From CAVVNN01 sp963749605 (GTDB lineage: Bacteria; Actinomycetota; Thermoleophilia; Solirubrobacterales; 70-9): a stretch of DNA of 64,000 nucleotides. Each line of letters begins with the position of its first letter. The first letter of the stretch is position 1. The stretch is taken from contig CAVVNN010000002.1 in assembly GCA_963749605.1 (NCBI GenBank), forward strand, positions 62,001 to 126,000, read 5' to 3'. Positions 33,173-41,083 of the stretch are shown here, one piece after another. The notes beneath the pieces are model-generated. The model was not told the DNA's origin, ran no database searches, and worked only from the letters and a program-made list of their open reading frames with translations. A program made the translations under genes and the position numbers.

Positions 33173-34925
33173 GCTCATCACCCCGCTCCGTGCCACCCCG
33201 GCCCTCGCCGTCGAGTCGCTCTCCTACGCCTATCCCTCCGCGACGAGTGCTGTATCGACCCCCCATACGGGGGCAAATGCGGCACTCGCTCTGAAGGACG
33301 TCTCGCTGACCCTCGCGCCGGGAGAGTTCGCCCTCCTCGCCGGCCGCTCCGCCAGCGGCAAGTCGACCCTCCTGCGAGCCGCCTGCGGCCTGGTCCCTCA
33401 CTTCCACGGCGGTGAGATCGCAGGCCAGGTCAACGTCGCCGGCCTCGACGCGATCGCCTCCGGCCCGGGAGAGCTGGCGGCCGCGGTCGGCTACGTGGCG
33501 CAGGACCCCGAGACCCAGATCGTCTCGACCACCGTCGCCGCGGAGATAGAGCTGCCGCTGGAGATGCGAGGCGATCCTCCCACCTCCCGCGCCCGAGCCG
33601 TGGAGGAGGTGTCCCTCGCCCTGGCCATCCCGCATCTCCTCGACCGCACGGTCGACACCCTCTCCGGTGGGGAGCTCCAACGCGTAGCCCTCGCCGCGGC
33701 CCTCGTCACCCGCCCCAAGCTCGTCCTGCTGGACGAGCCCGCCTCCCAACTCGACCCGGTGGCCGGTGACGAGCTGATCTGGCTCCTGCGCAGGCTCAAC
33801 GAGGAGTGGGGGGTAGCCGTTCTCCTCGCCGAACACCGCTTGGAGCGCTGCCTTGCAGCGGTGGACCGGGTCATCGCAATGGATTCGGGCGCGATCTCCT
33901 TCGACGGCTCTCCAAGCGACTTCCTCGCCTGGTCCCATGACGCCGATCCGGTCCTCACCACGCCCTCGGCGCGCCTCTTTTCCCTCGCCGGCATCGACCC
34001 CCTCCCGGTTGGAGTGCGCGACGCCCGGCAAATCCTCAGCTCGGCGGCGGGCTTGGAGGGTGGGGCGGGGGGACCCACCCAGGGGCTGGGTTTTTCGCCT
34101 TTAACGGAGCGTCTCTCGCCGAGTGGTCTGTGCGAAAAACAGGACGCCGCCCCCGGGCGGACCCTCCCGCCTCGCCCTCCCACCGCCCCGCCGGCTGTCG
34201 AGGCTCGCGATCTGTGGGTTGAGCTGAGCCGGGGCGATGAGGTGCGGGACGTCCTCCGGGGGATCGACCTTAGGGTTGGGAGAGGGGAACGGGTGGCGCT
34301 GATGGGACGCAACGGAGCCGGGAAGAGCACGCTGCTGCGAACAGCGGCCGGCTTGGTCGATCCGGTGCGGGGCGGGGTGAAGACGCCGGGGGGGATGGCC
34401 TTGCTGACCCAGAACCCCAGCGACTACCTGGTGAGGGAGCGGGTGGGGGACGAGCTGCCGGGGGCGGCCGGCGAAGCCGCATTGCGGTTGGTGGGGCTGG
34501 AGCGCGCGGTCGACGCCGACCCGCGGGACCTCTCCGGCGGCGAGAGGCAGAGACTGGCCCTGGCGATCGTCCTCGCGGGACGGATGGAGGGCGAGGAGCC
34601 GCCGGGGCTCGTCGCCCTGGACGAGCCGACGCGGGGGATGGATCGCGCTCGCCGCGACGACCTCGTCGGCTTGGTCGAGGGCCTAGCCGCCCGTGGAGTC
34701 GGGCTCTTGGTCGCCACCCACGACGTCGAGTTCGCCGCCGCCTTTGCCGAGCGGGTCGTGCTGTTGGGGCGCGGCTGCGTGATTGCCGACGGCCCCATGG
34801 AGGAGGTGCTCTCCGGTGGCTGGTACTTCGCCACCGAAGTCGCGCGGGTTCTGGACCTGCCGGGTGTGGTCACTCCGGAGCAGGGCGCCGCGGCGCTGAA
34901 CGCCGAGGGGAAGGATCTCCTATGA
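33165..34925 (+). CDS. ECF transporter ATPase, two ABC domains fused (EcfA-A')
   Basis: 586 residues. ABC domain 1: Walker A GRSASGKST near residue 62, signature LSGGELQR and Walker B LVLLDEPASQLDP. ABC domain 2: Walker A GRNGAGKST, signature LSGGERQR and Walker B LVALDEPTRGMD. Normally EcfA and EcfA' are separate proteins; here they are one chain. GTG 33165 is preceded by GGGGGAGG at 5 nt. Two palindromic elements contribute residues: one before the first Walker A (33245-33287), one in the inter-domain linker (34090-34140). It supplies ATP energy for the importer. Confidence 0.88.
   Translation: MPELITPLRATPALAVESLSYAYPSATSAVSTPHTGANAALALKDVSLTLAPGEFALLAGRSASGKSTLLRAACGLVPHFHGGEIAGQVNVAGLDAIASGPGELAAAVGYVAQDPETQIVSTTVAAEIELPLEMRGDPPTSRARAVEEVSLALAIPHLLDRTVDTLSGGELQRVALAAALVTRPKLVLLDEPASQLDPVAGDELIWLLRRLNEEWGVAVLLAEHRLERCLAAVDRVIAMDSGAISFDGSPSDFLAWSHDADPVLTTPSARLFSLAGIDPLPVGVRDARQILSSAAGLEGGAGGPTQGLGFSPLTERLSPSGLCEKQDAAPGRTLPPRPPTAPPAVEARDLWVELSRGDEVRDVLRGIDLRVGRGERVALMGRNGAGKSTLLRTAAGLVDPVRGGVKTPGGMALLTQNPSDYLVRERVGDELPGAAGEAALRLVGLERAVDADPRDLSGGERQRLALAIVLAGRMEGEEPPGLVALDEPTRGMDRARRDDLVGLVEGLAARGVGLLVATHDVEFAAAFAERVVLLGRGCVIADGPMEEVLSGGWYFATEVARVLDLPGVVTPEQGAAALNAEGKDLL
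33245..33287. repeat. 43-bp palindromic element inside the ECF ATPase gene
   Basis: Outer arms GAGTGC and GCACTC and inner arms CCCCC and GGGGG around CATAC, with a partly paired spacer. It encodes a short loop (AVSTPHTGANAAL) between the first strand and Walker A. Confidence 0.75.
34090..34140. repeat. 51-bp inverted repeat in the ECF ATPase linker
   Basis: Nine-base perfect arms GTTTTTCGC at 34090-34098 and GCGAAAAAC at 34132-34140. The AT-rich arms stand out in this GC-rich gene. The element lies in the linker between the two ABC domains. Confidence 0.7.
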
Positions 34926-36796
34926 GCTGGCAGCTGACCAGCTTCCTCATCCTCGGGGCCGTCCTTCTCGCCGGCTTCGCCTGGTACGAGCGCTCGCGCC
35001 CGCCCTCGCAGGTCGTCGCCCTCGTCGCCACCCTCGCCGCCCTGGCGATTGCCGGACGGATCGCCTTCGCCGCCTTCCCCAACGTGAAGCCGACGACCGA
35101 CATCGTCATCTTCGCCGGCTACGCGCTCGGCCCGGCGCCGGGCTTCGCGGTCGGTGCTCTGGCCGGCCTGGTCTCCAACTTCTGGTTCGGCCAGGGCCCC
35201 TGGACGCCGTGGCAGATGGCGGGGTGGGGGTTGTGCGGGGTCTTGGGCGCGGCGCTTGCCCTGGGCGCTCGCAATGCCGGCCGCCTCACGCTGGCGGCGA
35301 CTTGCGGCTTCGCCGGCATCGCCTACGGAATCCTGCTGAACTTCTCGCTGATGGCTTCCTACGGCGGCGACCTCTCGTGGCAGCGTTTCCTCGCCCTGGA
35401 GGCGCGCGCCGTCCCCTTCGACGCCGCCCACGCGATCGGCAACGTCACCCTCGCGCTCCTCGCCGGGCCGGCGATGGTGCGGATGCTGGTCCGCTTCCGC
35501 GCGCGGTTCGAGTGGCGGGCGCCGGCCGCGGCCGTCTCGCTTCTACTCGCCCTGGCGCTGGTCACGACCCTGCCCGCCCATGCCGAGGCATCCAACGCCG
35601 GCCGCGCCGCCGACTGGCTCGAATCGGTCCAGAACGCCGACGGTGGCTTCGGCGCCTCGCCGGGCGACGGCTCCAGCGCGGCGATGACCGGTTGGGCGAT
35701 GCTGGGCCTGGAGGCGGCCGGCCGCAACCCGCTGGACGTTTCCCACCGCGGCCACACTCCGGTCGATCTTCTCCGCGCCGACGAGAAGGAGACCAGCAGC
35801 ACCGGCGACCTCGCCCGCACGATCCTCGCCCTGGAGGGGGCGGGGGTGAACCCGCGCACCTTCGCCGGCCGCGACCTGGTCGGCGAACTGATCGAGCGCC
35901 GGCGCAAGGACGGCTCCTTCGAAGACTGGCCGAACGACACCGCCTACAGCGTCATCGCCCTGCGCGCGACGGGGGCGACGGGCGGTCTCGACAAGTCGCT
36001 CGAATGGCTGCACAGCGTGCAGAACGACGACGGCGGCTGGGGCGACACGCCCGCCTCGCCCAGCACCGCCGACGGCACCGGGGCGGTGCTGCAGGCGCTG
36101 TCGCGCGGCTCGAAGGCGGCAGACCGCGGCCTCTCCTATCTGCGCAAGGCGCAACGCCTCGGCGGCGGCTTCCCACTCGGCGGCTCCGGCGCGGTCAACT
36201 CCCAGTCCACCGCATGGGCGATCCAGGGCATCCTCGCAGCCGGCGGCAACCCCTCCTCTTACCGGCGCGGCGGCAGCAGCGCCCCCGACTACCTGGCGGC
36301 CCAGCAGGCGAGCGACGGCCACTACAGCTACTCCTCCTCCAGCAACCAGACTCCGGTCTGGGTCACCGGCGAGGTCCTGGTCGCCGCCTCCGGCGAGTTC
36401 CTCCCGCTCCCGGTCCCGCCCCGAGCCCCCAAGCCCAAGCAACCCAAGACCACGGTCGGCTCCCTACCTTCGACCTCCGCGCAGTCGGGCTCCCCGTCGC
36501 CTTCGTTGCCGGCATCTCCACCAAGCTCAGGGCGAGGAGGCGGTGGTGCCCCCTCCGAACGTTTTGCGCCCTCCGGACAGCCCACCCCCGAGGCGCCAGC
36601 TCACTCCTCTCCACCCGGAGGAGGGCGAGTGAGGAGGGGGTCCGGCGCCTCCTCGCCGCCACCGACCGCGTCGGAGCCGCCGGTGGAAGCCAGTGGCGGC
36701 GGCCCGTCGCCGTGGGCGCCGATCGGGATTGGGCTAGCCACTGGTGGCATAGCTCTCGGCAGCGTTGTGCTTCTCGGTCGCCGTTTCAGCTGGTAG
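34922..36796 (+). CDS. ECF S component fused to an extracytoplasmic alpha/alpha-toroid domain
   Basis: 624 residues. About 1-190 form six membrane segments of an S component, with FPNVKPTTDIVIFAGYALGP and FGQGPWTPWQM. A further hydrophobic segment ending in AHAEA precedes a terpenoid-cyclase/prenyltransferase-like toroid (about 205-480) with repeats AADWLESVQNADGGFGASPG, WLHSVQNDDGGWG and YLAAQQASDGHYSY. A Pro/Ser-rich linker and a C-terminal membrane helix (IGIGLATGGIALGSVVLLG) end it. The toroid fold is that of the N-terminal domain of transcobalamin. It starts by overlapping the ATPase gene. Likely ligand: cobalamin, inferred from the riboswitch. Confidence 0.8.
   Translation: MSWQLTSFLILGAVLLAGFAWYERSRPPSQVVALVATLAALAIAGRIAFAAFPNVKPTTDIVIFAGYALGPAPGFAVGALAGLVSNFWFGQGPWTPWQMAGWGLCGVLGAALALGARNAGRLTLAATCGFAGIAYGILLNFSLMASYGGDLSWQRFLALEARAVPFDAAHAIGNVTLALLAGPAMVRMLVRFRARFEWRAPAAAVSLLLALALVTTLPAHAEASNAGRAADWLESVQNADGGFGASPGDGSSAAMTGWAMLGLEAAGRNPLDVSHRGHTPVDLLRADEKETSSTGDLARTILALEGAGVNPRTFAGRDLVGELIERRRKDGSFEDWPNDTAYSVIALRATGATGGLDKSLEWLHSVQNDDGGWGDTPASPSTADGTGAVLQALSRGSKAADRGLSYLRKAQRLGGGFPLGGSGAVNSQSTAWAIQGILAAGGNPSSYRRGGSSAPDYLAAQQASDGHYSYSSSSNQTPVWVTGEVLVAASGEFLPLPVPPRAPKPKQPKTTVGSLPSTSAQSGSPSPSLPASPPSSGRGGGGAPSERFAPSGQPTPEAPAHSSPPGGGRVRRGSGASSPPPTASEPPVEASGGGPSPWAPIGIGLATGGIALGSVVLLGRRFSW
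36592..36649. repeat. Palindromic element in the linker of the S-component fusion
   Basis: Outer GGCGCC ends at 36592 and 36644, inner arms CTCACTC at 36600-36606 and GAGTGAG at 36627-36633, and CTCTCC facing GGAGGAGGG. It lies in the low-complexity linker before the last membrane helix. Confidence 0.65.
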
Positions 36797-36873
36797 CGAG
36801 ACACGGTGCAACGTGTTGTCGATGCCATAGGTGGGAAACGCGTTTCACCGCGCGCCGCAGCTATGTTGCAGGC

Positions 36874-37383
36874 GTGAACGTCGAGACCGCGATTCGGACC
36901 CGGCGCACGCACAAGGCGTTCGGGCCCGAGCCCCTCTCCCGTGAGGAGGTCGAGGAGCTGCTGGAGCTGGCGCGGTGGGCGCCCAACCACCACCTGACCG
37001 CGCCCTGGCGCTTTCGAGTGGTGGGGCCGCGAGCGCTGGCGCAGCTGAAGCAGGTCGCCGGCCCGGAGGGGGCGGCGAAGCTCGACCGGGCTCCGACGCT
37101 GATCGTCGTTTCCTGCGCCATCGACAGCGACCCGGTGCAGGGTGAGGAGGACCTGCACGCGACTGCCGTCGCCTCCTACATCGTCCTGCTCGCCGCGCAC
37201 GCGCGCGGGCTTGCCGGCTACTGGCGCACTCCCGCCCTGCTGCGCGACGAGGGGGGGCGCGCGGCAGTTGGCCTGCCGGACGACGAGCGCTTTGTCGCCC
37301 TCCTGCACCTCGGCAATCCTCGCCAGGAGAAGGAGCCGGCGCAGCGGCCCCCGGTTGCCCAGACCACGGTCTACCTGGACTGA
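36874..37383 (+). CDS. Nitroreductase family protein
   Basis: 169 residues. FMN-binding features are RTRRTHKAFGPEPLSREEVE near the N terminus, ARWAPNHHLTAPWRFRVV, and the C-terminal LLHLGNP. The size and motifs resemble YdjA-type nitroreductases that reduce nitro or quinone compounds with NAD(P)H. It is shorter than BluB, so a role in making the lower B12 ligand is not supported even though it follows the B12 operon. Its stop is adjacent to the glpD start (TGATG at 37381-37385). Confidence 0.82.
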   Translation: MNVETAIRTRRTHKAFGPEPLSREEVEELLELARWAPNHHLTAPWRFRVVGPRALAQLKQVAGPEGAAKLDRAPTLIVVSCAIDSDPVQGEEDLHATAVASYIVLLAAHARGLAGYWRTPALLRDEGGRAAVGLPDDERFVALLHLGNPRQEKEPAQRPPVAQTTVYLD

Positions 37384-39074
37384 TGCTTTCGCGCGCCGCC
37401 GCCATCGAGGCGATTGCCGGACAGCACTTCGAGGTGGTGGTGATCGGCGGCGGGATCACCGGCGCCGGCGTCGCTCTGGACGCCGCCTCGCGCGGCTACT
37501 CGGTGGCGCTGCTGGAGCGCGGCGACTACGCGACCGGCACCTCCAGCCGCTCGTCGAAGATGGTCCACGGCGGCCTCCGTTACCTGCAGAACTTCGACCT
37601 CGGGCTGGTGCGCGAGGCGCTGCTGGAGCGCCAGCTGATGGTCCAGCTCGCCCCGCATCTCGTCTATCCGACCCCGTTCCTCGTTCCCGCCCTCGGCGAA
37701 GAGCGCCGTGACCGCCGCCTCGGCATCGGCCTCAACGCCTACGACGTGATGGCGACGACGCGGGTCGGCCGCAGCCGCCGCGAGATGCGCTCCTCCAAGG
37801 ACCAGGACGAGGACTTCTACTGGTCGCCCGACCGCCACCGCACGGTCGACCGGGATGAGGTGCTGGAGATGGTCCCGGCCCTCGCCCGGCGCGACCCCAA
37901 GGACGCCTACCTCTTCTACGACTGCCAAACCGACGACGTCCGCCTCGTCCTCACCGTCCTCGGAGAGGCGGAGCGCTTCGGTGCGGCGATGCTGAACGGC
38001 GCCGAGGTGACCGAGGTGCTCTCCTCCGGCGGCCGCGCCTCCGGAGTCGCGTTCGTGGAGGCCGAGTCGGGGCAGCGGATGGAGGTGGCGGCCGACAACG
38101 TCGTCAACGCGACCGGGGTCTGGGCCGACCGCATCCGCCCCGAGGAGGTGGTCGGGGAGGAGGACGTGCCGCGGATCTCGCCCAGCCGGGGGACGCACCT
38201 CCTCCTCGACCAGGCCGACCTGCCGATGGGCAGCGCCGCCTGCATCGTTCCCGCGGGCGAGGGCCGGATGATCTTCTCGCTGCCCTGGTACGGCCGCACC
38301 CTCGTCGGCACCACCGACAACGACTACGAGGGCGACATCGACCACCCACGCCCCGCTGGCGACGACGTCGCCTACCTGCTCGACGCCGTCAACGAGTTCT
38401 TCGGCGCCTCGCTCGGTGTCGCCGACCTGGTCGGCGCCTACGCCGGCGTCCGGCCGCTGATCTCCAGCGGCGACCCGCGCAAGTCGGTCGACATCTCCCG
38501 CAAGGCGGAGCTGTATGAGACCTCCTCGGGGATGCTGACGATCACCGGCGGCAAGCTCACCACCTGGCGCCGGATGGCGAAGCACACGGTCGACCGGCTG
38601 GTCGAGCGCGAGGGCCGCGAGGCCCCCTGCCACACCGCTGAGATCCCGCTCGGGATGGAGGCGCGCCCGGAGGACCTGGAGGCGCCGGAGGGGGTGGGCG
38701 AGGCCGCGGTCTCCCAGCTTGCCTTTCGCTACGGGCACGCGGCCCGGGCGGTCCTCGACCTCGCCCGCAAGGAGCCGGAGCTGGCGGCGCCGATCGTCGA
38801 GGGCCGCCCCGACCTGCTCGCCGAGGCCGCGATCGCCGCTCGCCTCGAGCAGGCCCGCTGCGTCGCCGACGTGCTGCTGCGCCGCACCCGGCTGGGAATC
38901 CTCGCCGCCCCGCAGCTTCGCAGCGCCGACTCGGTTCGTCCTCTGGCGGAGGCGATGGGGCGGGAGCTGGGCTGGTCGCGCCGCCGGGCGAAGCAGGAGG
39001 CGGAGGCCTGGCCGGCGGTCGCCGCGGTGGAGGGAATCGATCCCGCCGGCGCGGAGCGCAGGCCGGTTGAATAA
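37383..39074 (+). CDS. glpD: Aerobic glycerol-3-phosphate dehydrogenase
   Basis: 563 residues. The FAD-binding motif VVVIGGGITGAGVALDAASR is near residue 19 and SSRSSKMVHGGLRYLQNFDL, GTDN-type TLVGTTDNDYEGD and the typical ITGGKLTTWRRMA follow. The enzyme oxidises glycerol-3-phosphate to dihydroxyacetone phosphate and feeds electrons to the quinone pool at the membrane. It overlaps the nitroreductase gene by 1 nt. No glpK or glpF is adjacent. Confidence 0.93.
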   Translation: MLSRAAAIEAIAGQHFEVVVIGGGITGAGVALDAASRGYSVALLERGDYATGTSSRSSKMVHGGLRYLQNFDLGLVREALLERQLMVQLAPHLVYPTPFLVPALGEERRDRRLGIGLNAYDVMATTRVGRSRREMRSSKDQDEDFYWSPDRHRTVDRDEVLEMVPALARRDPKDAYLFYDCQTDDVRLVLTVLGEAERFGAAMLNGAEVTEVLSSGGRASGVAFVEAESGQRMEVAADNVVNATGVWADRIRPEEVVGEEDVPRISPSRGTHLLLDQADLPMGSAACIVPAGEGRMIFSLPWYGRTLVGTTDNDYEGDIDHPRPAGDDVAYLLDAVNEFFGASLGVADLVGAYAGVRPLISSGDPRKSVDISRKAELYETSSGMLTITGGKLTTWRRMAKHTVDRLVEREGREAPCHTAEIPLGMEARPEDLEAPEGVGEAAVSQLAFRYGHAARAVLDLARKEPELAAPIVEGRPDLLAEAAIAARLEQARCVADVLLRRTRLGILAAPQLRSADSVRPLAEAMGRELGWSRRRAKQEAEAWPAVAAVEGIDPAGAERRPVE

Positions 39075-39084
39075 CCTGCCGCCG
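39072..39084 (+). promoter_or_regulatory. Putative -10 element for a leaderless start
   Basis: TAACCT at 39072-39077 ends 7 nt before the ATG at 39085; it overlaps the glpD stop codon region and no Shine-Dalgarno sequence is present. Confidence 0.4.
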
Positions 39085-39741
39085 ATGAGGAAGGCCGAGC
39101 TCGAGTCCAAGCACCTCGCCGAGCTGCACGCGCTCGCCGCCAAGCAGGGCGTGCCGCGCTACCGGATGCTGCCCCGCGCCGAGCTGATCGAAACGCTGGC
39201 GGACGGCGAGGCCCCGGTCAAGGCGCCGGAGCGGACGCCGGCGCAGAAGCCGCCCGCCGAGAAGCCGCCCGCCGAGAAGCCGCCCGCCGAGAAGCCACCG
39301 CCCCGGGCTGCGACGCCAAAGGCCGACGAGGGGCCTGCCCGCCCTCGCCGCCGCCGACGCCGCCGGCGCTTCGGCCGCAAACGCGGCAAGGGCGGCCTCC
39401 GCGAGAATGCCGACCGCCTGCTGGAGGCGTGGAACGCGCACGACCTCGACGCGGTTGTCGCCTGCTATGCCGAGAACGTCGACTTTGCGATCCCGGCCGC
39501 GGCCGAGGGGCGCGAGGACAGGCGGCTGAGCGGGCGCGAGGAGCTGCGCGAGCATTTTGCCCGCGGCCTCGAGCTGGCGCCGAACCTGGCTCTCACCGAG
39601 GAGTCGCTGCTCGTCGGTCCCGCCGGCTTCGCGCTGCTCTACCGGCGCGAGGACGGCCACCGGGCGATCGAGGCAGTCGAGCTGGACGAGTCCGGCCTGG
39701 TGGCGCGGGCCCGCGTCTACTACGAGCGCGAGCAGATCTAG
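39085..39741 (+). CDS. Rho_N-SnoaL fusion protein
   Basis: 218 residues. The N-terminal 45 residues (MRKAELESKHLAELHALAAK, YRMLPRAELIETLADGE) match the Rho N-terminal helical domain that binds nucleic acid. A linker with three tandem AEKPPP-like hexapeptides (15-18-bp DNA repeats near 39247-39295) and an Arg-rich block (RRRRRRRRFGRKRG) follow. The C-terminal NTF2/SnoaL domain (about 105-218) begins LLEAWNAHDLDAVVACYAEN. SnoaL domains bind or isomerise small molecules. A nucleic-acid-tethered role is suggested; no specific function is known. Confidence 0.7.
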   Translation: MRKAELESKHLAELHALAAKQGVPRYRMLPRAELIETLADGEAPVKAPERTPAQKPPAEKPPAEKPPAEKPPPRAATPKADEGPARPRRRRRRRRFGRKRGKGGLRENADRLLEAWNAHDLDAVVACYAENVDFAIPAAAEGREDRRLSGREELREHFARGLELAPNLALTEESLLVGPAGFALLYRREDGHRAIEAVELDESGLVARARVYYEREQI

Positions 39742-39750
39742 CAGCCGAGA

Positions 39751-39779
39751 GCGCCTATCGCCGGTAGGCGATGCGGCGC
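39751..39779. terminator. Hairpin between converging genes
   Basis: GCGCC-T-ATCGCC, loop GGTA, GGCGAT-GC-GGCGC forms an 11-bp stem at the 3' ends of the converging genes ending at 39741 and 39755. It overlaps the last codons of the minus-strand gene and has no T-run, so terminator function is only plausible. Confidence 0.4.
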
Positions 39780-40222
39780 CACGAGGGCTCTTTGGAGAGT
39801 TCGATCAGGTCCGAGCTGCGATCCGGCTGCACATAGCCGAAGGTCTGGGTTCGCTCGTCGAAGACAACGTCGAGCTCACCCTCCTTGACCCGCTGGTCGA
39901 GCCAGGCGCCGCGGAAGACGAGACGGCGGATCCAGTGGACGAGGCTGCGGTTGGCGGGCCCGACCAAGTCCTCCCAGTTCTCGTTGATGTGCTCGCCGAG
40001 GCGGGAGGAGGGCTCGGCGATCTCGCCGCTGACGGCGAGGTCGAGGAGGTCGTCGATCTCCTCCTGGCCAAGACCCTGGGCGACGAAGCCGAGCTTCACC
40101 GCCGCCTGTTCGACGCGCTGGGCGAAGTCCTCTTCGTTGAACGCGAAGCGGAGCTCGCCGTACTCGAGCACGTAGTCGGAGCCAGACTCGTAGTTCCCTC
40201 TGCGGGTCGTTTTCTTATCCAC
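39755..40222 (-). CDS. Conserved-looking hypothetical protein, 155 residues
   Basis: Cytoplasmic, with no signal or membrane segment and low complexity absent. Residues such as YVLEYGELRFAFNEEDFAQR, LGEHINENWEDLVGPANR and WLDQRVKEGELDVVFDE give it a balanced globular composition. The start is GTG 40222. No family is recognised. It converges with the Rho_N-SnoaL gene and is divergent from the PHP phosphatase gene; 128 nt separate it from that gene, with a GTGCC/GGCAC hairpin near 40299. Confidence 0.55.
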   Translation of the reverse strand: MDKKTTRRGNYESGSDYVLEYGELRFAFNEEDFAQRVEQAAVKLGFVAQGLGQEEIDDLLDLAVSGEIAEPSSRLGEHINENWEDLVGPANRSLVHWIRRLVFRGAWLDQRVKEGELDVVFDERTQTFGYVQPDRSSDLIELSKEPSWRRIAYRR

Positions 40223-40336
40223 GGTTGAAGCCCATCGGCCTCCGCAAGCCCAGCGGAGGCAGGTGCAGGATCATGCCGATCATCGTAGTCCCGTGCCTGG
40301 GTGGGCACGGTCCTGAACGAGGGTTTGCACCCCAGC

Positions 40337-40351
40337 TAGGCTCGGCTGGCG
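40337..40351 (+). promoter_or_regulatory. Putative -10 element for a leaderless start
   Basis: TAGGCT at 40337-40342 ends 9 nt before the GTG at 40352, with no Shine-Dalgarno sequence. Confidence 0.4.
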
Positions 40352-41083
40352 GTGATCGACCTCCACTGCCACATCCTCCCCGGTGTCGACGACGGGGCGC
40401 TCGACCTGCGCGACAGCGCCGGCATGGCGCGCCAGGCGGCCGCGGACGGCATCGAGGCGATCTGCGCCACTCCACACATCCGCCACGACCACGACGTTCG
40501 CATCGAGGAGATCGCGGGCCGGGTTGCGACCCTGAACAGCCACTTGAATGAAGAGGGGGTCCCGGTCGTCGTCCTGCAGGGCGGGGAGGTCGCCGAGACG
40601 GCGGTGGAGGCGCTGAGCGAGGAGGAGCTGGCGCTGGTGGCGCTGGGAGGAGGACGCTGGGTGCTGCTCGAGCCGGCCCCCGGTCCGCTCACCGACAGCC
40701 TCTCCCGTCGCGTCGAGCACCTTGCCGAGCGCGGCCACCGCGCCCTGATCGCCCACCCCGAGCGCCACCTCTCCGCCGATATGTACGAGCGCATCGCGCG
40801 CCTGCTCGCCGCGGGCGCGCTGGTTCAGGCGACCGCGGACTTCTTCCTGCGCGAGCGGTTCGCCGCCGGGATGCTGGCCCTGGCCGAGATGGGCCTGGTT
40901 CACGTTCTCAGCAGCGACGCGCACTCCTCCCACGGGGGCCGGCCGGTCCATCTCTCCGCGGCGCTGCAGAAGCTGGGGGAGGTCGAGCCGCTGGCGCCGC
41001 ACCTGGATTGGATCGCCGAGACGGCCCCCCGCGCCATCGTCGAGGGCCAGCCGCTCGAGACTCCCTTCACGCCAAGGCCCTAA
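40352..41083 (+). CDS. PHP-domain protein, CpsB/CapC-type tyrosine phosphatase-like
   Basis: 243 residues. Metal-site motifs of the PHP fold are DLHCHILPGVDDG at the N terminus, ICATPHIRHDHD near 40, the late IAHPERHL near 135 and SSDAHSS near 190. Family members dephosphorylate tyrosine kinases that control capsule or exopolysaccharide export. No polysaccharide genes are adjacent. The stop overlaps that of the converging PfkB gene (CTAA at 41080-41083). Confidence 0.8.
   Translation: MIDLHCHILPGVDDGALDLRDSAGMARQAAADGIEAICATPHIRHDHDVRIEEIAGRVATLNSHLNEEGVPVVVLQGGEVAETAVEALSEEELALVALGGGRWVLLEPAPGPLTDSLSRRVEHLAERGHRALIAHPERHLSADMYERIARLLAAGALVQATADFFLRERFAAGMLALAEMGLVHVLSSDAHSSHGGRPVHLSAALQKLGEVEPLAPHLDWIAETAPRAIVEGQPLETPFTPRP

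Noticed and set aside
36874..37383. BluB (lower-ligand synthesis) next to the B12 operon
   Set aside because: The protein is a nitroreductase relative but is too short and its motifs fit YdjA-type enzymes better.
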